From assembly GCA_030653035.1 (NCBI GenBank), contig JAUSAB010000024.1, positions 1 to 35,021 of the forward strand: 35,021 bases of DNA, in the 5' to 3' direction. The notes beneath the pieces were generated by a model that did not search any database, was not told the origin of the DNA, and was given only the letters and a program-made list of their open reading frames with translations. The stretch comes from Desulfocapsaceae bacterium (GTDB lineage Bacteria; Desulfobacterota; Desulfobulbia; Desulfobulbales; Desulfocapsaceae). Position 1 is the first letter of the stretch; the number at the start of each line of letters is the position of its first letter. The position numbers and the translations under genes are program-made. Shown here piece by piece: positions 6,448-14,759 of the stretch.

Positions 6448-9162
6448 ATGAAGTCAACACATCTTCGAGCTCAACGCGCTGCTCTGGAAAAACTGTGGCA
6501 GCAAGGCCTGAGTGGTCAGGCCCTGCTTGCCGAGCAGAGCAGGTTGGTTGATATCTTTATCTGTCAGCACTTTCAGGCTGCGGCCAGTGAGCTGAATAGT
6601 TCAATTGCCTTGGTGGCCCTTGGTGGATATGGTCGCCAGGAGCTCTTTCCTTATTCAGATATTGATCTGATGATTCTGTATCAGCCGGAGAAGCAGGCGG
6701 AAATTAAGCAGGTGGCAGAGGCTATTCTTTACCCGCTCTGGGATTCGGGGCTTGAGGTTGGGCACGGGGTGCGTACTGTTGATGAGGCCATGGAGCATGC
6801 CGGCCAGGATTTTTTCTTCCAGGTGGCTATGCTTGATGCCAGGTTTCTGGGGGGGGCGCGGGAGTTATTTGATGAATTGTTGGCCCGCTACCGCCTCTGT
6901 TTTATTGAAGGGGGGCGGGAGGAATTTGTACGCAGCATGAAGGCCTGTCGTGAGGCGCGACGGCAACGTTTTGGCAGTCATAGTTACCTGCTTGAACCCC
7001 ACATTAAAGAGGGGAAAGGCGGCATGCGTGATATCCAGGCCATGCTGTGGACGGCAAAGGTTGTTTTTGGCCTGGACGGTCTGCCGGATATCGTGGAAGC
7101 GGGGATTCTGCTTGAGGAAGAGCGGGAGGCCTTTGCGGTTTCCTGGAACGAGTTGGTGAAGATCAGGAATCGTCTGCATTATATCAGTGGGCGCAAGAAT
7201 GATCAGCTTTATTTTGAGCATCAGGAGGCTCTGGCCCAGGCATTCGGCTACACAACCGGTACGGGTATATTAAGTGTGGAGAGGTTTATGCGCGAGATGC
7301 ATGGTCATCTTCAGACTATTGCAGTGATCACGGATCTTTTTTTTGAGCATGTGGATGAGGTCCTTGGCCTGGCGGTAAGGGATGAAAGGCCGAACAGTGA
7401 TCGAACCCTGGAAAAGGGAATCGAGCTGCGCAATAATCGCGTTCATCTGGCTGTTTCGGCTAAAGAGCTGGAGGTCAGACCGTATCTGCTTATGCGTCTG
7501 TTTCTGGCATCGGCGAGAACCGGGTTTCCTGTTCATCATCGAACGCGTAAAATCGTCAGCGCCAATCTTGGTCTGGTTGATGGCAAGTTGCGGGTCTCTC
7601 CACGGATGTCCAGGCCTTTCTTTGAGCTTTTGTTACACCCAGCTGATCCGCTTCCTGTCCTAGAGGTGATGTTGGAGACCGGGCTGCTTACGGCCTATAT
7701 TCCTGAGTTCGCGCGGATCAGTACCCTGGCCCAGCATGATATTTATCATATCTACACAGTTGATCGGCATCTGTTGCAGACCGTGGCCGAGCTGCGATTG
7801 CTCGCTGAACAGGATGCCGCGGTCTATCTTGCGGTGGCCTCGCCGCATATCCTCTTTCTGGCGGCCCTGCTCCATGACATCGGCAAGGGCGCGGGTGGTG
7901 ACCATTCGCAGATCGGGGCGGATATGGTGGGGGCAGTGGGGGCAAGACTTGGGCTTGAACCTGCAGAATGTGCCTGTCTGGCCTTTCTGGTTCGCTATCA
8001 TCTGTTCATGCCGGAGAATGCCCTGAGGCGTGATTTGAATGACGAATCTTTCATCAGACGCTGCGCCGAGACCATCGGAGACAGTGACCGGCTGGCCATG
8101 CTTTATCTCCTTTCCATTGCTGATTCCAAGGCCACCGGTCCTTCAGCATGGAGTGAGTGGAAGGCTGCCCTGCTCCATGAGATGTTTCTGAAGATCTCTC
8201 CCTATTTGGAATCTGGCCTGATTGCGGCTACTCATCCTGATACGGTGCAGCGCCAGGTCGAACAGGGGGTTGACTGGTTGCGGGGCCAGGTTGTGTCGCT
8301 GCTTGGTGATGATGAAGAGGCCCTGGCTGATGTCGCTCTCCTGCCCACAGATTATTTGCTCAGTTTTACTCCGGAGATGGTTGTTGAGCATATTCGTATC
8401 TATCGGCAAAACCATCAGGTTTTGCGGCGGAAGGCCCTGGTTATTCCACGAGAACTACGTCAGCATTGGTCATTATTGATTATGGCCAGAGACCGTTCCG
8501 GTCTGCTGGCGAAGATCTGTGGGGTGCTGGCGCTGCATAATCTCTCGGTGTTGGGTGCGCAGATCTTTACCTGGGAGGGTGGTGAGGCGGTGACGGTCAG
8601 GGATGGCCTAAATCCGCGGGAGCCAGGGATGGCGTTAGCGGTGACGGCCACCCCTGGCTCAGTACCGATTGCGCTAGGGGTGGAGAAAGAGCGGATGGCG
8701 TTAGCGGTGGATGTGCTGGAGGTGCGGTCTTTTGATGGCCTGACTTTTCTTGAAAAAGATTGGCAGGCTCTTAATAATGACCTGGATCTTGCCCTGAATC
8801 ATCGCTTGGGGCTTGGGCACAGGGTCTATCGGAAATTCGTTTCTATTTATGAACGGCGGAAGTCGTCAGGGGCAGTGCTGCTGGGGCAGCAGACGTCCCG
8901 GGTCGTGATTGATAATGATATTTCAGACAGCTATACGGTTATTGAGGTGCACTCTGAGGACAGGGCCGGGCAATTGTATCATATCACCCAAGCCTTGGCT
9001 GATTTTGGGATTAACATCTTTCGTGCCTTTATCGCTACTGAGGTTCAGCAGTTGATTGACATCTTTTATGTCCTGGACAGCGAGGGGCAAAAGATCGTGG
9101 ATAAATCCTTTGCCGCTGAGATCAGGGCGGGATTGCTCTATGCCATGGAGCGCGTGTCATGA
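6448..9162 (+). CDS. glnD: [Protein-PII] uridylyltransferase / uridylyl-removing enzyme
   Basis: Bifunctional sensor of glutamine that uridylylates PII at Tyr51 and removes the group. Counting from the ATG at 6448 (904 aa): nucleotidyltransferase motif GGYGRQELFPYSDIDL at 59-74; HD hydrolase domain with HDIGKG near residue 476; first ACT domain from ~674 (LLIMARDRSGLLAKICGV); second ACT domain from ~829 (VIEVHSEDRAGQLYHIT). Family members are ~850-900 aa. An extra ~40-residue stretch (~713-754) interrupts the first ACT domain and contains the in-frame mobile-looking repeat also found in the ABC-F gene. An in-frame GTG at 6415 is possible, but neither start has a strong ribosome binding site. 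The placement beside PII suits its function. Confidence 0.94.
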   Translation: MKSTHLRAQRAALEKLWQQGLSGQALLAEQSRLVDIFICQHFQAAASELNSSIALVALGGYGRQELFPYSDIDLMILYQPEKQAEIKQVAEAILYPLWDSGLEVGHGVRTVDEAMEHAGQDFFFQVAMLDARFLGGARELFDELLARYRLCFIEGGREEFVRSMKACREARRQRFGSHSYLLEPHIKEGKGGMRDIQAMLWTAKVVFGLDGLPDIVEAGILLEEEREAFAVSWNELVKIRNRLHYISGRKNDQLYFEHQEALAQAFGYTTGTGILSVERFMREMHGHLQTIAVITDLFFEHVDEVLGLAVRDERPNSDRTLEKGIELRNNRVHLAVSAKELEVRPYLLMRLFLASARTGFPVHHRTRKIVSANLGLVDGKLRVSPRMSRPFFELLLHPADPLPVLEVMLETGLLTAYIPEFARISTLAQHDIYHIYTVDRHLLQTVAELRLLAEQDAAVYLAVASPHILFLAALLHDIGKGAGGDHSQIGADMVGAVGARLGLEPAECACLAFLVRYHLFMPENALRRDLNDESFIRRCAETIGDSDRLAMLYLLSIADSKATGPSAWSEWKAALLHEMFLKISPYLESGLIAATHPDTVQRQVEQGVDWLRGQVVSLLGDDEEALADVALLPTDYLLSFTPEMVVEHIRIYRQNHQVLRRKALVIPRELRQHWSLLIMARDRSGLLAKICGVLALHNLSVLGAQIFTWEGGEAVTVRDGLNPREPGMALAVTATPGSVPIALGVEKERMALAVDVLEVRSFDGLTFLEKDWQALNNDLDLALNHRLGLGHRVYRKFVSIYERRKSSGAVLLGQQTSRVVIDNDISDSYTVIEVHSEDRAGQLYHITQALADFGINIFRAFIATEVQQLIDIFYVLDSEGQKIVDKSFAAEIRAGLLYAMERVS
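8586..8647 (+). repeat. In-frame 62-bp repeat inside glnD (copy A)
   Basis: This 62-bp stretch is identical at 54 of 62 positions to 28393-28454 in the ABC-F gene and is read in the same frame there, giving AVTVRDGLNPREPGMALAVT here and AVTAKDGLMPREPGMAGAVT there. It lies in an insertion in the first ACT domain. Nested palindromes surround it: 8621-8633 pairs with 8647-8659 (one mismatch), and CCACCCCT at 8648 pairs with AGGGGTGG at 8676. Confidence 0.85.
8627..8709 (+). repeat. 17-bp direct repeat pair within the glnD insertion
   Basis: GGATGGCGTTAGCGGTG occurs at 8627-8643 and again, perfectly, at 8693-8709, 66 bases apart (22 codons), so both encode MALAV. The pair flanks most of the extra sequence, as expected if the insertion arose through, or generated, a short duplication. 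Confidence 0.85.
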
Positions 9163-9302
9163 AATGTTACAAATATGTAAGTAAAAATATTTTTTGATTA
9201 CTTTGTGTGCGTAGAATGGTAAGAATGCAAAATTCTTTTTTGTGATGGTGGGATTGATGAAGTATAAAAATCATGATTTAAAAAAAACAGGAGGAACAAT
9301 GA

Positions 9303-11444
9303 ATGTGTGATAATCCAAATTGCTGTTGTGACAGTGGTTATAACCAGAATGCTATCCCCGTGCCGGAATTGTTCGGGGCTAATGTTTTTAATGACAGGGT
9401 CATGAAAGAGAGGCTGCCCAAGGATACCTACAAGGCGATGCGCACGACCATCGATACCGGCGTTGCCCTTGCCCCTGAAGTTGCCTCGGTAGTGGCCAAT
9501 GCTATGAAGGATTGGGCCATTGAGAAGGGTGCCAGTCATTACACCCACTGGTTCCAGCCGCTGACTGGTGCCACTGCCGAGAAGCATGACTCCTTTATTG
9601 CCCCTACCGATGATGGCGGCGTGATCATGGAGTTTTCCGGCAAGCAGCTGATTCAGGGCGAGCCTGATGCCTCCTCCTTCCCCAGCGGCGGCTTGCGCGT
9701 GACCTTTGAGGCCCGCGGTTACACCGCCTGGGATTGCACTTCCCCCGCCTTTCTGAAAGAGGATACTGCCGGTGACGTGACCTTGTGTATCCCCACCGCC
9801 TTCTGCTCCTACAAGGGAGAGGCCCTGGATAAAAAGACCCCGCTGCTTCGGTCGATGAATGTTGTTGCCAAACAGGCGATGCGGGTGCTCAAGGCCATGG
9901 GTAACACCACCTCCAGCCGTGTCATGTCAACCGTTGGCGCCGAGCAGGAATATTTTCTGGTCGAGAAGGAGTATTATCAGCAGCGCCTTGACCTGATGAC
10001 CTGCGGCCGCAGTCTGTTCGGTGCCCCAGCCCCCAAGGGTCAGGAGCTGGAAGACCAGTACTTCGGCGCGATCAAGGATCGGGTCTCTGCCTACATGAAG
10101 GATCTGGATATCGAGCTGTGGAAGATGGGCATCGCCTCCAAGACCAAGCACAATGAGGTGGCCCCGGGTCAGTTTGAGATGGCTCCGGTCTTCACTACCA
10201 CCAACATCGCTACCGACCACAATCAGCTGGTCATGGAGACCATGCAGAAGGTGGCTATCCGTCACGGCATGGTCTGCCTGCTCCACGAGAAACCGTATGC
10301 CGGTGTCAATGGTTCCGGCAAGCACAACAACTGGTCGCTCTCCACCGATGACGGCATTAATCTGCTGGATCCGGGCCAGACTCCTGAGGACAATGCACAG
10401 TTCCTGGTTTTCCTCTCTGCCCTGCTCAAGGCCGTGGATACTCATGCCGATATCATGCGTGCTACCTGCGGCAGCTCTGGAAATGATCATCGTCTGGGTG
10501 CCAACGAGGCCCCGCCGGCGATCATTTCCGTCTTCCTCGGTCATGAGCTTTCTGATGTCCTGGAGCAGCTGGCTAAGGGCGAGAAGATAGCCAAGAAAGA
10601 TACCTTGCAGATTTTGAATATCGGAGTTGATTCCCTGCCGGAATTGCCCATGGATAATACTGACCGGAACCGGACATCGCCTTTTGCCTTTACCGGCAAT
10701 AAGTTTGAGTTCCGTATGGTCGGTTCCGCCCAGTCCATTGCTGGTCCCAATGTGGCTTTGAATACCATCGCTGCCGAGGCCCTTGATGAAATCGCGACTC
10801 GTCTGGAAAAGACCAAGAATGTGAATAAAGAGATCCTGGCCATTCTGACCGAGGTTATGACCAAGCACGGCCGGATTATCTTCAATGGCAATAATTATTC
10901 AGAAGACTGGGTTAAAGAGGCTGAGAAGCGTGGCCTTCCCAATATCCGGAATACTGTCGATGCCCTGAAGGCCTTTGTGACCCCCAAGGCGATCAAACTC
11001 TTTGGTAAGTACAATGTGCTGTCCAAAGATGAGCTGCATTCCCGTTATGATATCTATGTTGAGCAGTATGCCAAACATATTAATATCGAGGCCTTGACGG
11101 CGACCCAGATGACCCGGCGTCTGTATATCCCTGCTGCTATTCGTTTCGTGACCGAGCTTGGGGCCTCTTTGGCGGCTGCCGGAAAGCTGGGGACGGTTCA
11201 GAAGGAACTGCTGGAGGAGGTGTCTAAACATCTTGATGCTGCCAGCAAGAAGGTGGCAAAACTTGAGGAAGAGACCAAGAAAGCCCAAGCCCATGACAAG
11301 GTGGAGAAACAGGCTGCGGCCTATCGTGACAAGGTCATGGCGGCAGCAGTAAGCCTGCGCGCTGATATTGATGCCCTTGAGGCGATCCTGCCCAGTGACC
11401 TTTGGCCGGTGCCAACCTACAGCGACCTGCTCTTCAAACTGTAA
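9303..11444 (+). CDS. glnN: Glutamine synthetase, type III
   Basis: ATP-dependent synthesis of glutamine from glutamate and ammonium. At 713 aa it matches the type III (GlnN) class rather than GlnA (~470 aa). Conserved motifs are the [14 protein letters not shown] segment (~212-225), [14 protein letters not shown] (~282-295), [11 protein letters not shown] (~335-345) and [18 protein letters not shown], covering the metal, ATP and substrate sites. A TGA lies immediately upstream in frame, so the ATG at 9303 is the first possible start; AGGAGG at 9289-9294 is well placed. The N-terminus is unusual: [13 protein letters not shown] has four Cys, three consecutive. An overlapping ATG at 9299 gives only a three-codon ORF. 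The gene closes the nitrogen cluster and is followed by a strong terminator. Confidence 0.95.
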   Translation: MCDNPNCCCDSGYNQNAIPVPELFGANVFNDRVMKERLPKDTYKAMRTTIDTGVALAPEVASVVANAMKDWAIEKGASHYTHWFQPLTGATAEKHDSFIAPTDDGGVIMEFSGKQLIQGEPDASSFPSGGLRVTFEARGYTAWDCTSPAFLKEDTAGDVTLCIPTAFCSYKGEALDKKTPLLRSMNVVAKQAMRVLKAMGNTTSSRVMSTVGAEQEYFLVEKEYYQQRLDLMTCGRSLFGAPAPKGQELEDQYFGAIKDRVSAYMKDLDIELWKMGIASKTKHNEVAPGQFEMAPVFTTTNIATDHNQLVMETMQKVAIRHGMVCLLHEKPYAGVNGSGKHNNWSLSTDDGINLLDPGQTPEDNAQFLVFLSALLKAVDTHADIMRATCGSSGNDHRLGANEAPPAIISVFLGHELSDVLEQLAKGEKIAKKDTLQILNIGVDSLPELPMDNTDRNRTSPFAFTGNKFEFRMVGSAQSIAGPNVALNTIAAEALDEIATRLEKTKNVNKEILAILTEVMTKHGRIIFNGNNYSEDWVKEAEKRGLPNIRNTVDALKAFVTPKAIKLFGKYNVLSKDELHSRYDIYVEQYAKHINIEALTATQMTRRLYIPAAIRFVTELGASLAAAGKLGTVQKELLEEVSKHLDAASKKVAKLEEETKKAQAHDKVEKQAAAYRDKVMAAAVSLRADIDALEAILPSDLWPVPTYSDLLFKL

Positions 11445-11467
11445 GCGTTAGCCGTTATTGTATGATT

Positions 11468-11503
11468 AAAAAAAGGGGGAGCCATCTGGCTCCCCCTTTT
11501 TTT
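11468..11503 (+). terminator. Intrinsic terminator after glnN
   Basis: A 17-bp perfect stem with a two-base loop: seven A, GGGGGAGCCA, TC, TGGCTCCCCC, seven T. It has the A-tract/T-tract form of a terminator usable in either direction and separates the nitrogen cluster from hemH. Confidence 0.93.
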
Positions 11504-11591
11504 ATATGGATGCATCTGGTAAGAATGATTGCAAGTAGTGTGGTTGATGTAGCCTTGGATTGAACACAATGCAGATATCAGAGGGCAGAAA

Positions 11592-12503
11592 ATGAAAGGG
11601 GAAACGAGAGGGGTGTTGTTGCTCAATATGGGTGGTGCGCGATCCGAACAGGAACTTAGGTCTTTTCTGTTCAATATGTTCAGTGATCAGCACATCATCC
11701 GTTCACCAGTGCGTTATCTTCTTGCTCCCCTTATCTCAACCCTGCGCTATAAAAAAATATGGCGGAAATATGAGCTGATCGGTGGTAGCAGAATCTATGA
11801 GCATACCGAACGATTAGTTGAGAAGCTGCGACAAAGAACGGGTGAGGCGGTTTTTCCGGTCATGCGTTATACCCATCCCCTGGCTGCGGACCTTTTGGCG
11901 GAGAGACAGTTTGATCAGTTGATCCTTGTCCCGCTCTATCCCCATTTTTCTTCGACCACTACCCAGTCAAGTCTTGAAGATATCTACCGCGCGCTTAAGA
12001 GTTGTGGCCAGCGGCCGGAGGTCAGGGAGATCGGCCCTTATTACGATGATCCCCTGTTTAATGCCTCAATTGTTGCGCGCATTCGAGAAAAGTATCAGGA
12101 CAGCGGTTATCATCTGGTCTTTTCTGCCCACGGTCTGCCGCAGAAGATTGCCGCCCTTGACCCTTATGAAGGACAGATCAACGAGCATGTTGCCATTTTA
12201 AAGACCTTGTTGCCGGATGCCGGTCTGGATTTTAAGGAGGTTCATCTGGCCTATCAGTCCAAGGTCGGCCCCATGCGCTGGCTGGAACCATCCCTGGACG
12301 CGACGCTGAAGGGATTGGTCGGCGAGAAGGTGATTGTTTATCCACTCTCTTTTACCATTGATAATTCCGAGACCGATCTGGAGTTGGCCATTGAATATAA
12401 AGAGCTGGCACAGATTATCGGCCTGCGGGATTACCGGGTCTGTCAGGTGCAGAATGACAGTGATCTCTTTGTTGAGTTTCTGGCTGGCAGAATCGTTGGA
12501 TAA
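11592..12503 (+). CDS. hemH: Ferrochelatase
   Basis: Inserts Fe2+ into a porphyrin, the last step of heme (or coproheme) synthesis. The 303 aa show the family N-terminus GVLLLNMGG, LVPLYPHFSSTTTQSS, the catalytic-His motif SAHGLP (~178-183), YQSKVGPMRWLEP, and the distal metal-site region SFTIDNSETDLEL. AGAGGG before the ATG serves as ribosome binding site. hgcA starts 33 bases after its stop without a terminator between, so hemH and hgcAB may be co-transcribed. Whether the substrate is protoporphyrin or coproporphyrin cannot be settled here. Confidence 0.93.
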   Translation: MKGETRGVLLLNMGGARSEQELRSFLFNMFSDQHIIRSPVRYLLAPLISTLRYKKIWRKYELIGGSRIYEHTERLVEKLRQRTGEAVFPVMRYTHPLAADLLAERQFDQLILVPLYPHFSSTTTQSSLEDIYRALKSCGQRPEVREIGPYYDDPLFNASIVARIREKYQDSGYHLVFSAHGLPQKIAALDPYEGQINEHVAILKTLLPDAGLDFKEVHLAYQSKVGPMRWLEPSLDATLKGLVGEKVIVYPLSFTIDNSETDLELAIEYKELAQIIGLRDYRVCQVQNDSDLFVEFLAGRIVG

Positions 12504-12536
12504 TCTTCTGCGGACGTAACCACAATTACAATTATT

Positions 12537-13733
12537 ATGACCAAGACCCAATCATTTCAACCCCTTGCCAGTATGCCGAAATCGGTAAATCCTGCATCTT
12601 CTTCGGCTTCGTTAGTCCCGCCGCCGGAAGTCGATACCGGGGTCTGCTGAGGCCCCAAAACGGAACCCCGGGCCGGGGAGCATGAACGGGCAGGATACAC
12701 TTTATTCCCTTTTGTCGCTGGTTTTGTCGATTCACAGGCAGGTTTGGTTCCGCAGGTTGCTACCATCCTCAGCCGCACTGATCAGATGGGAACGATTGGC
12801 GCGCGAATCGGCATCCGGCGTGACCAATACACCATAACCCCCGGACTCTATTGTGTCGGCAGGTCAATCGCTGATTCGCCCGTCCTGGTTACCGCCAACT
12901 ATAAACTGACATTCGATGCCCTGCGCCGTGAACTGGGGGGCATGGATGTGTGGATACTGGTGGTGGATACCAGGGGCATCAACGTCTGGTGTGCAGCGGG
13001 AAAAGGGACATTTTCCACGGAAGAGGTAGCCTATCAGGTCCAACGGGCAAGACTTGCGGAGGTGGTCAAACACCGTGAACTCATTCTTCCCCAATACAGC
13101 GCCCCTGGGGTTTCGGCCCTGCAACTGAAAGCTGCCTGTGGCTTCAAGGGGATCTTCGGCCCGATCCGGGCCGCGGATATCAGGGCCTTTGTGGCGAACG
13201 GTAATACCGCCGACGAGGCCATGCGCAGCGCCACCTTCACCCTGAAAGAGCGGGCGGTCCTGATTCCATTGGAAATTTTCCTGCTGCTGAAGCCGCTCGT
13301 GCTCACCCTTGCCGGCCTGATGCTGTTGTCCGGATTCGGCCCGCAGATCTATTCCCTGGCGCGGGCATGGCAGCGGGGTGGGACCATCGCCCTGGTGACA
13401 CTTGCCGGTGTCCTTGCCGGGGCAGTTCTGGTGCCCCTCCTGCTGCCGTGGGTTCCCGGCAGACAGTTCTGGTGCAAGGGGGTGCTCCTGGGGATTCCAG
13501 TGGGGATCTTTACCGGTTTGCGGCTTCTGCCCTCTACCGGCTGGACGGCGGTGATCGGCATGGCCTTATGGGCCATGGCTGTCAGCTCCTATCTGGCCAT
13601 GAATTTCACCGGTTCCACCCCCTTTACCTCGCTTTCCGGGGTGGAGATGGAGATGCGCAAGGGGCTGGCGATCCAGATTGTTTTTGCCCTGTCAGGCCTG
13701 CTCTGCTGGTTTGCCGGGCCATTCTTCCTCTAA
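12537..13733 (+). CDS. hgcA: Mercury methylation corrinoid protein HgcA, with a putative selenocysteine codon (UGA at 12648-12650)
   Basis: Membrane corrinoid protein that transfers a methyl group to Hg(II), working with HgcB. The diagnostic cap-helix motif INVWCAAGKG is present, with the cobalt-coordinating Cys at residue 152 in this numbering, and the C-terminal half has about five membrane segments (from ~240). The ATG at 12537 opens a frame interrupted at codon 38 by TGA, directly after a TGC Cys codon (GVC-UGA-GPKTEP). Conserved-looking HgcA sequence FPFVAGFVDSQAGLVPQV follows the TGA, yet no ATG or GTG lies between, and the first TTG (12744) would remove it. With the UGA read as Sec the protein is 398 aa. 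Alternatives are a sequencing error, a nonsense mutation, or a TTG start with a shortened N-terminus. The family call is very secure; the Sec reading is an inference. Confidence 0.9.
12651..12678 (+). promoter_or_regulatory. Candidate bacterial SECIS hairpin in hgcA
   Basis: Directly after the UGA, 19 bases lead to a five-base apical loop GGGCC (12670-12674) closed by four G-C pairs (CCCC 12666-12669 with GGGG 12675-12678). Spacing of 16-37 bases, a short GC stem and G in the first loop positions are the features I know for bacterial SECIS elements. The stem is short and the region is GC-rich, so chance is possible. Confidence 0.55.
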
Positions 13734-13744
13734 GAAACAAGACC

Positions 13745-14038
13745 ATGAAAGAGTTCAGATACATAGATGGCGCAGCCATCCTCAAACTTGATCAGGCGGC
13801 CTGTGTTGGTTGCGGGATGTGCGAGATAGTCTGTCCGCACCGGATTTTCAGGTGTATTGAAAAAAAGGCGACCATTGTCGATTATGATGCCTGCATGGAA
13901 TGCGGGGCGTGTGCCAGAAACTGTCCCGTTGGGGCCATCTTTGTCAATCCCGATGACGGCTGCGGTTGCGCACGGTACATTCTTAACAGTTGGTTGGCCA
14001 GGATCACCGGGAAAAAATCATCGGCCTGCGGCTGTTGA
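13745..14038 (+). CDS. hgcB: Mercury methylation ferredoxin HgcB
   Basis: Small 2[4Fe-4S] ferredoxin (97 aa) that supplies electrons to reduce the HgcA corrinoid. The two cluster motifs are C20-x2-C-x2-C-x3-C30-P and C50-x2-C-x2-C-x3-C60-P. The additional HgcB-specific cysteines are present: C73 (in DDGCGC, with C75) and a C-terminal pair, here C95 and C97 (ACGC) rather than adjacent. It starts 11 bases after the hgcA stop, the standard pairing that defines a mercury methylator. The same frame is open upstream inside hgcA, but the ATG at 13745 gives the family N-terminus. Confidence 0.96.
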   Translation: MKEFRYIDGAAILKLDQAACVGCGMCEIVCPHRIFRCIEKKATIVDYDACMECGACARNCPVGAIFVNPDDGCGCARYILNSWLARITGKKSSACGC

Positions 14039-14063
14039 TCGTCCCGCTTTGAATGACAGGGGA

Positions 14064-14732
14064 ATGTCCGCGTCGTTTCGTCAACATCAACATCTTTGGG
14101 AAGAAATGTACGTAATTCACGAAGAACCCGAATTTGTCGTGGTCGTAAAGCCAAGCGGGCTGCTCTCTGTTCCCGGGCGTGGTCCGGAAAACCTGGATTG
14201 TGTCAGCGAGCGGGTGAAAGCACGGTATCCGGGCTGTATCGAACAGCCCGCAGTTCACCGCCTTGATATGGACACTTCGGGGCTGTTGGTGGTCGCTCGA
14301 ACCAAAGTGGTACATCGTAACCTCTCTCTTCAGTTTCAAGAGGGCGAGGTAACTAAACGCTATATCGCCATTCTCGATGGCGAATTAGATGGTGAGGAGG
14401 GTATCGTCGAACTTCCTTTTCGCCTCGATATTGACAATAGACCCCATCAAATTTACGATCCGGTCCACGGAAAGGTGGGAGTTACCCACTGGAAAAAACT
14501 CCTGGTAAAGAACGGCAAAACACGAATCGAGTTTAGACCTGTCACCGGAAGAACACATCAGCTCAGGGTCCACTCCGCTTCCGAACACGGTCTCGGAATT
14601 CCTATTGTCGGCGATCCGCTCTACGGAACGGGAACCGGCCCGGGATTACTGAGGCTGCATGCCTGCTATCTTTCCTTTGCTCACCCAAGGACTGGCGAGA
14701 GTCTCGAATTTAACTCGGAACCTCTGTTCTAA
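14064..14732 (+). CDS. RluA-family RNA pseudouridine synthase
   Basis: Isomerises specific uridines in rRNA and/or tRNA to pseudouridine. Counting from the ATG at 14064 (222 aa): motif II HRLDMDTSG from residue 65, with catalytic Asp68, then VTKRYIAILDG, GRTHQLRVHSA and GDPLYG, all typical of RluA/RluC/RluD. It lacks an N-terminal S4 domain, as RluA does. The start is uncertain: ATG 14064 has a G-rich stretch too close to it, and ATG 14106 (MYVIHEEP) is the alternative. It lies 25 bases after hgcB and 27 bases before the next gene, whose product is fused to this enzyme type in some gamma-proteobacteria. Together they probably correspond to the large RluA-like (tRNA U32/23S U746-type) synthase. 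Confidence 0.88.
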   Translation: MSASFRQHQHLWEEMYVIHEEPEFVVVVKPSGLLSVPGRGPENLDCVSERVKARYPGCIEQPAVHRLDMDTSGLLVVARTKVVHRNLSLQFQEGEVTKRYIAILDGELDGEEGIVELPFRLDIDNRPHQIYDPVHGKVGVTHWKKLLVKNGKTRIEFRPVTGRTHQLRVHSASEHGLGIPIVGDPLYGTGTGPGLLRLHACYLSFAHPRTGESLEFNSEPLF

Positions 14733-14759
14733 CTATTTTTCCCGGATCATGTTGTTACC

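Noticed and set aside
9299-9310. Leader peptide ATG-AAT-GTG-TGA overlapping the glnN start
   Set aside because: A three-codon frame overlapping the start is more likely chance than a functional leader.
12744-13733. A shorter hgcA starting at TTG 12744
   Set aside because: It would discard conserved-looking HgcA sequence encoded just upstream (FPFVAGFVDSQAG) and has no ribosome binding site; a UGA-containing longer frame explains the data better.
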